Positions 5,822 to 6,250 of a DNA stretch of 6,250 nt are shown here, one piece after another. The notes under the pieces were generated by a model that was not told the origin of the DNA, searched no databases, and saw nothing but the letters and a program-made list of their open reading frames with translations. The stretch comes from an uncultured Eubacteriales bacterium (lineage in GTDB: Bacteria; Bacillota_A; Clostridia; Oscillospirales; Oscillospiraceae), in NCBI GenBank assembly GCA_949742895.1, contig CATJRT010000102.1, positions 1 through 6,250 of the forward strand. Direction: 5' to 3'. Within the stretch, counting starts at the first letter, position 1. Each line of letters begins with the position of its first letter. A program made the position numbers and the translations under genes.

Positions 5822-6250
5822 ATAATAAAGGAGCGAAGAGCTGGAGCAGGTCCCGCAGCAGCCGGTGGGGCAGGGAGATGCTCCGGCAGTCCTTCAGCGT
5901 GATGGGCAGGCTCTTGCTCTGGGTGTCCAGAAAGTCCGCCTGGATGTGGGCCACCGAGGGGGTGTCGTGTAGCAGCACGCCGTTTTCAAAGTGGAGGAAC
6001 ATACTGCGGTAGTCCAGGTTCACCGTGCCCACGGTGGCGAAGCGGCCGTCCACCACGAAGTTTTTGGAGTGGATGAACCCCGGCTCGTACTCAAACACCT
6101 TCACCCCCGCCTCCAGCAGCCCCTCGTAGTGGGAGCGGGTCAGCTCGAACACCGACTTCTTGTCCGGGATGTGGGGGGTGATGATGCGCACATCCACCCC
6201 GGACTTGGCGGCGGTGGTGAGGGCCATGGTCAGCGAGTAGTCGATCACCA
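5820..6250 (-). CDS. Cardiolipin synthase, C-terminal part (runs off the window)
   Basis: The minus-strand frame is open to the right edge and ends with TAA at 5822-5820, giving about 143 residues of a protein normally near 480-520. It contains the second phospholipase D HKD motif, FIHSKNFVVDGRFATVGTVN, with His, Lys and Asp in HxKxxxxD spacing. Typical Cls flanks surround it: ALTTAAKSGVDVRIITPHIPD, YEGLLEAGVKVFEYEPG and LDYRSMFLHFENG. The enzyme condenses two phosphatidylglycerol molecules into cardiolipin at the membrane. The true start, the N-terminal membrane helices and the first HKD motif lie outside the window. The GTG at 6248 is an internal codon, not a start. It is unrelated to the corrinoid cluster and converges on queT. 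Confidence 0.9.
   Translation of the reverse strand, partial: VIDYSLTMALTTAAKSGVDVRIITPHIPDKKSVFELTRSHYEGLLEAGVKVFEYEPGFIHSKNFVVDGRFATVGTVNLDYRSMFLHFENGVLLHDTPSVAHIQADFLDTQSKSLPITLKDCRSISLPHRLLRDLLQLFAPLL

Noticed and set aside
1..6250. CRISPR array, tRNA, rRNA or complete insertion sequence
   Set aside because: No regularly spaced repeats, no cloverleaf or rRNA core sequence, and no transposase motifs were seen on either strand.

Overview
The window reads as a piece of a GC-rich genome from a gut-type Clostridia, most likely an Oscillospiraceae relative. This is inferred from three things: ECF-type transporters that lack their own ATPases, a RACo-style corrinoid activator, and strong AGGAGG ribosome binding sites. 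No ribosomal RNA or other firm taxonomic marker is present, so the genus is left open. The main theme is corrinoid (vitamin B12)-dependent methyl transfer. A queuosine-precursor uptake gene and the end of a phospholipid synthesis gene follow on the right.

Layout from left to right. Positions 1-43 are AT-rich and carry a short hairpin. They run abruptly into the C-terminal two thirds of the B12-binding domain of a corrinoid protein (+ strand, to 337), which lacks the part that holds the cobalt-ligating histidine. A 16-bp perfect hairpin (352-386) separates it from a minus-strand pair: a membrane-anchored DUF4430 (transcobalamin-like) protein, then an ECF transporter S component, overlapping by 4 bp. 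A clear cobalamin riboswitch (1428-1621, minus strand) precedes this pair. Upstream on the same strand lies a MtaA/MtbA-type, UroD-fold corrinoid methyltransferase (1649-2665).

A 229-bp divergent promoter region follows. On the + strand come a RACo-like ferredoxin/ASKHA reductive activator (2895-4430) and, 3 bp later, a DUF2284 cysteine-rich protein. The latter is broken by one extra C in a run of seven C (4583-4589). Next is a structured leader (5106-5243) whose first hairpin loop is perfectly complementary to the Shine-Dalgarno of the following gene, queT (5247-5780); this is a candidate preQ1 riboswitch. A Rho-independent terminator (5789-5821) lies between queT and the convergent 3' end of a cardiolipin synthase gene (minus strand, running off the right edge).

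How the genes fit together: the UroD-type methyltransferase would move methyl groups between a corrinoid protein and its acceptor. RACo would use ATP to rescue corrinoid protein that has oxidised to Co(II). The DUF4430/S-component pair, shut off when cobalamin is plentiful, would import the cofactor. No substrate-specific methyltransferase (MttB-, MtaB- or MtvB-like) lies in the window, so the methyl donor is unknown. The sequence shows two lesions in this cluster: the truncated corrinoid protein and the frameshifted DUF2284 gene. Either could be real decay or an assembly/sequencing error.
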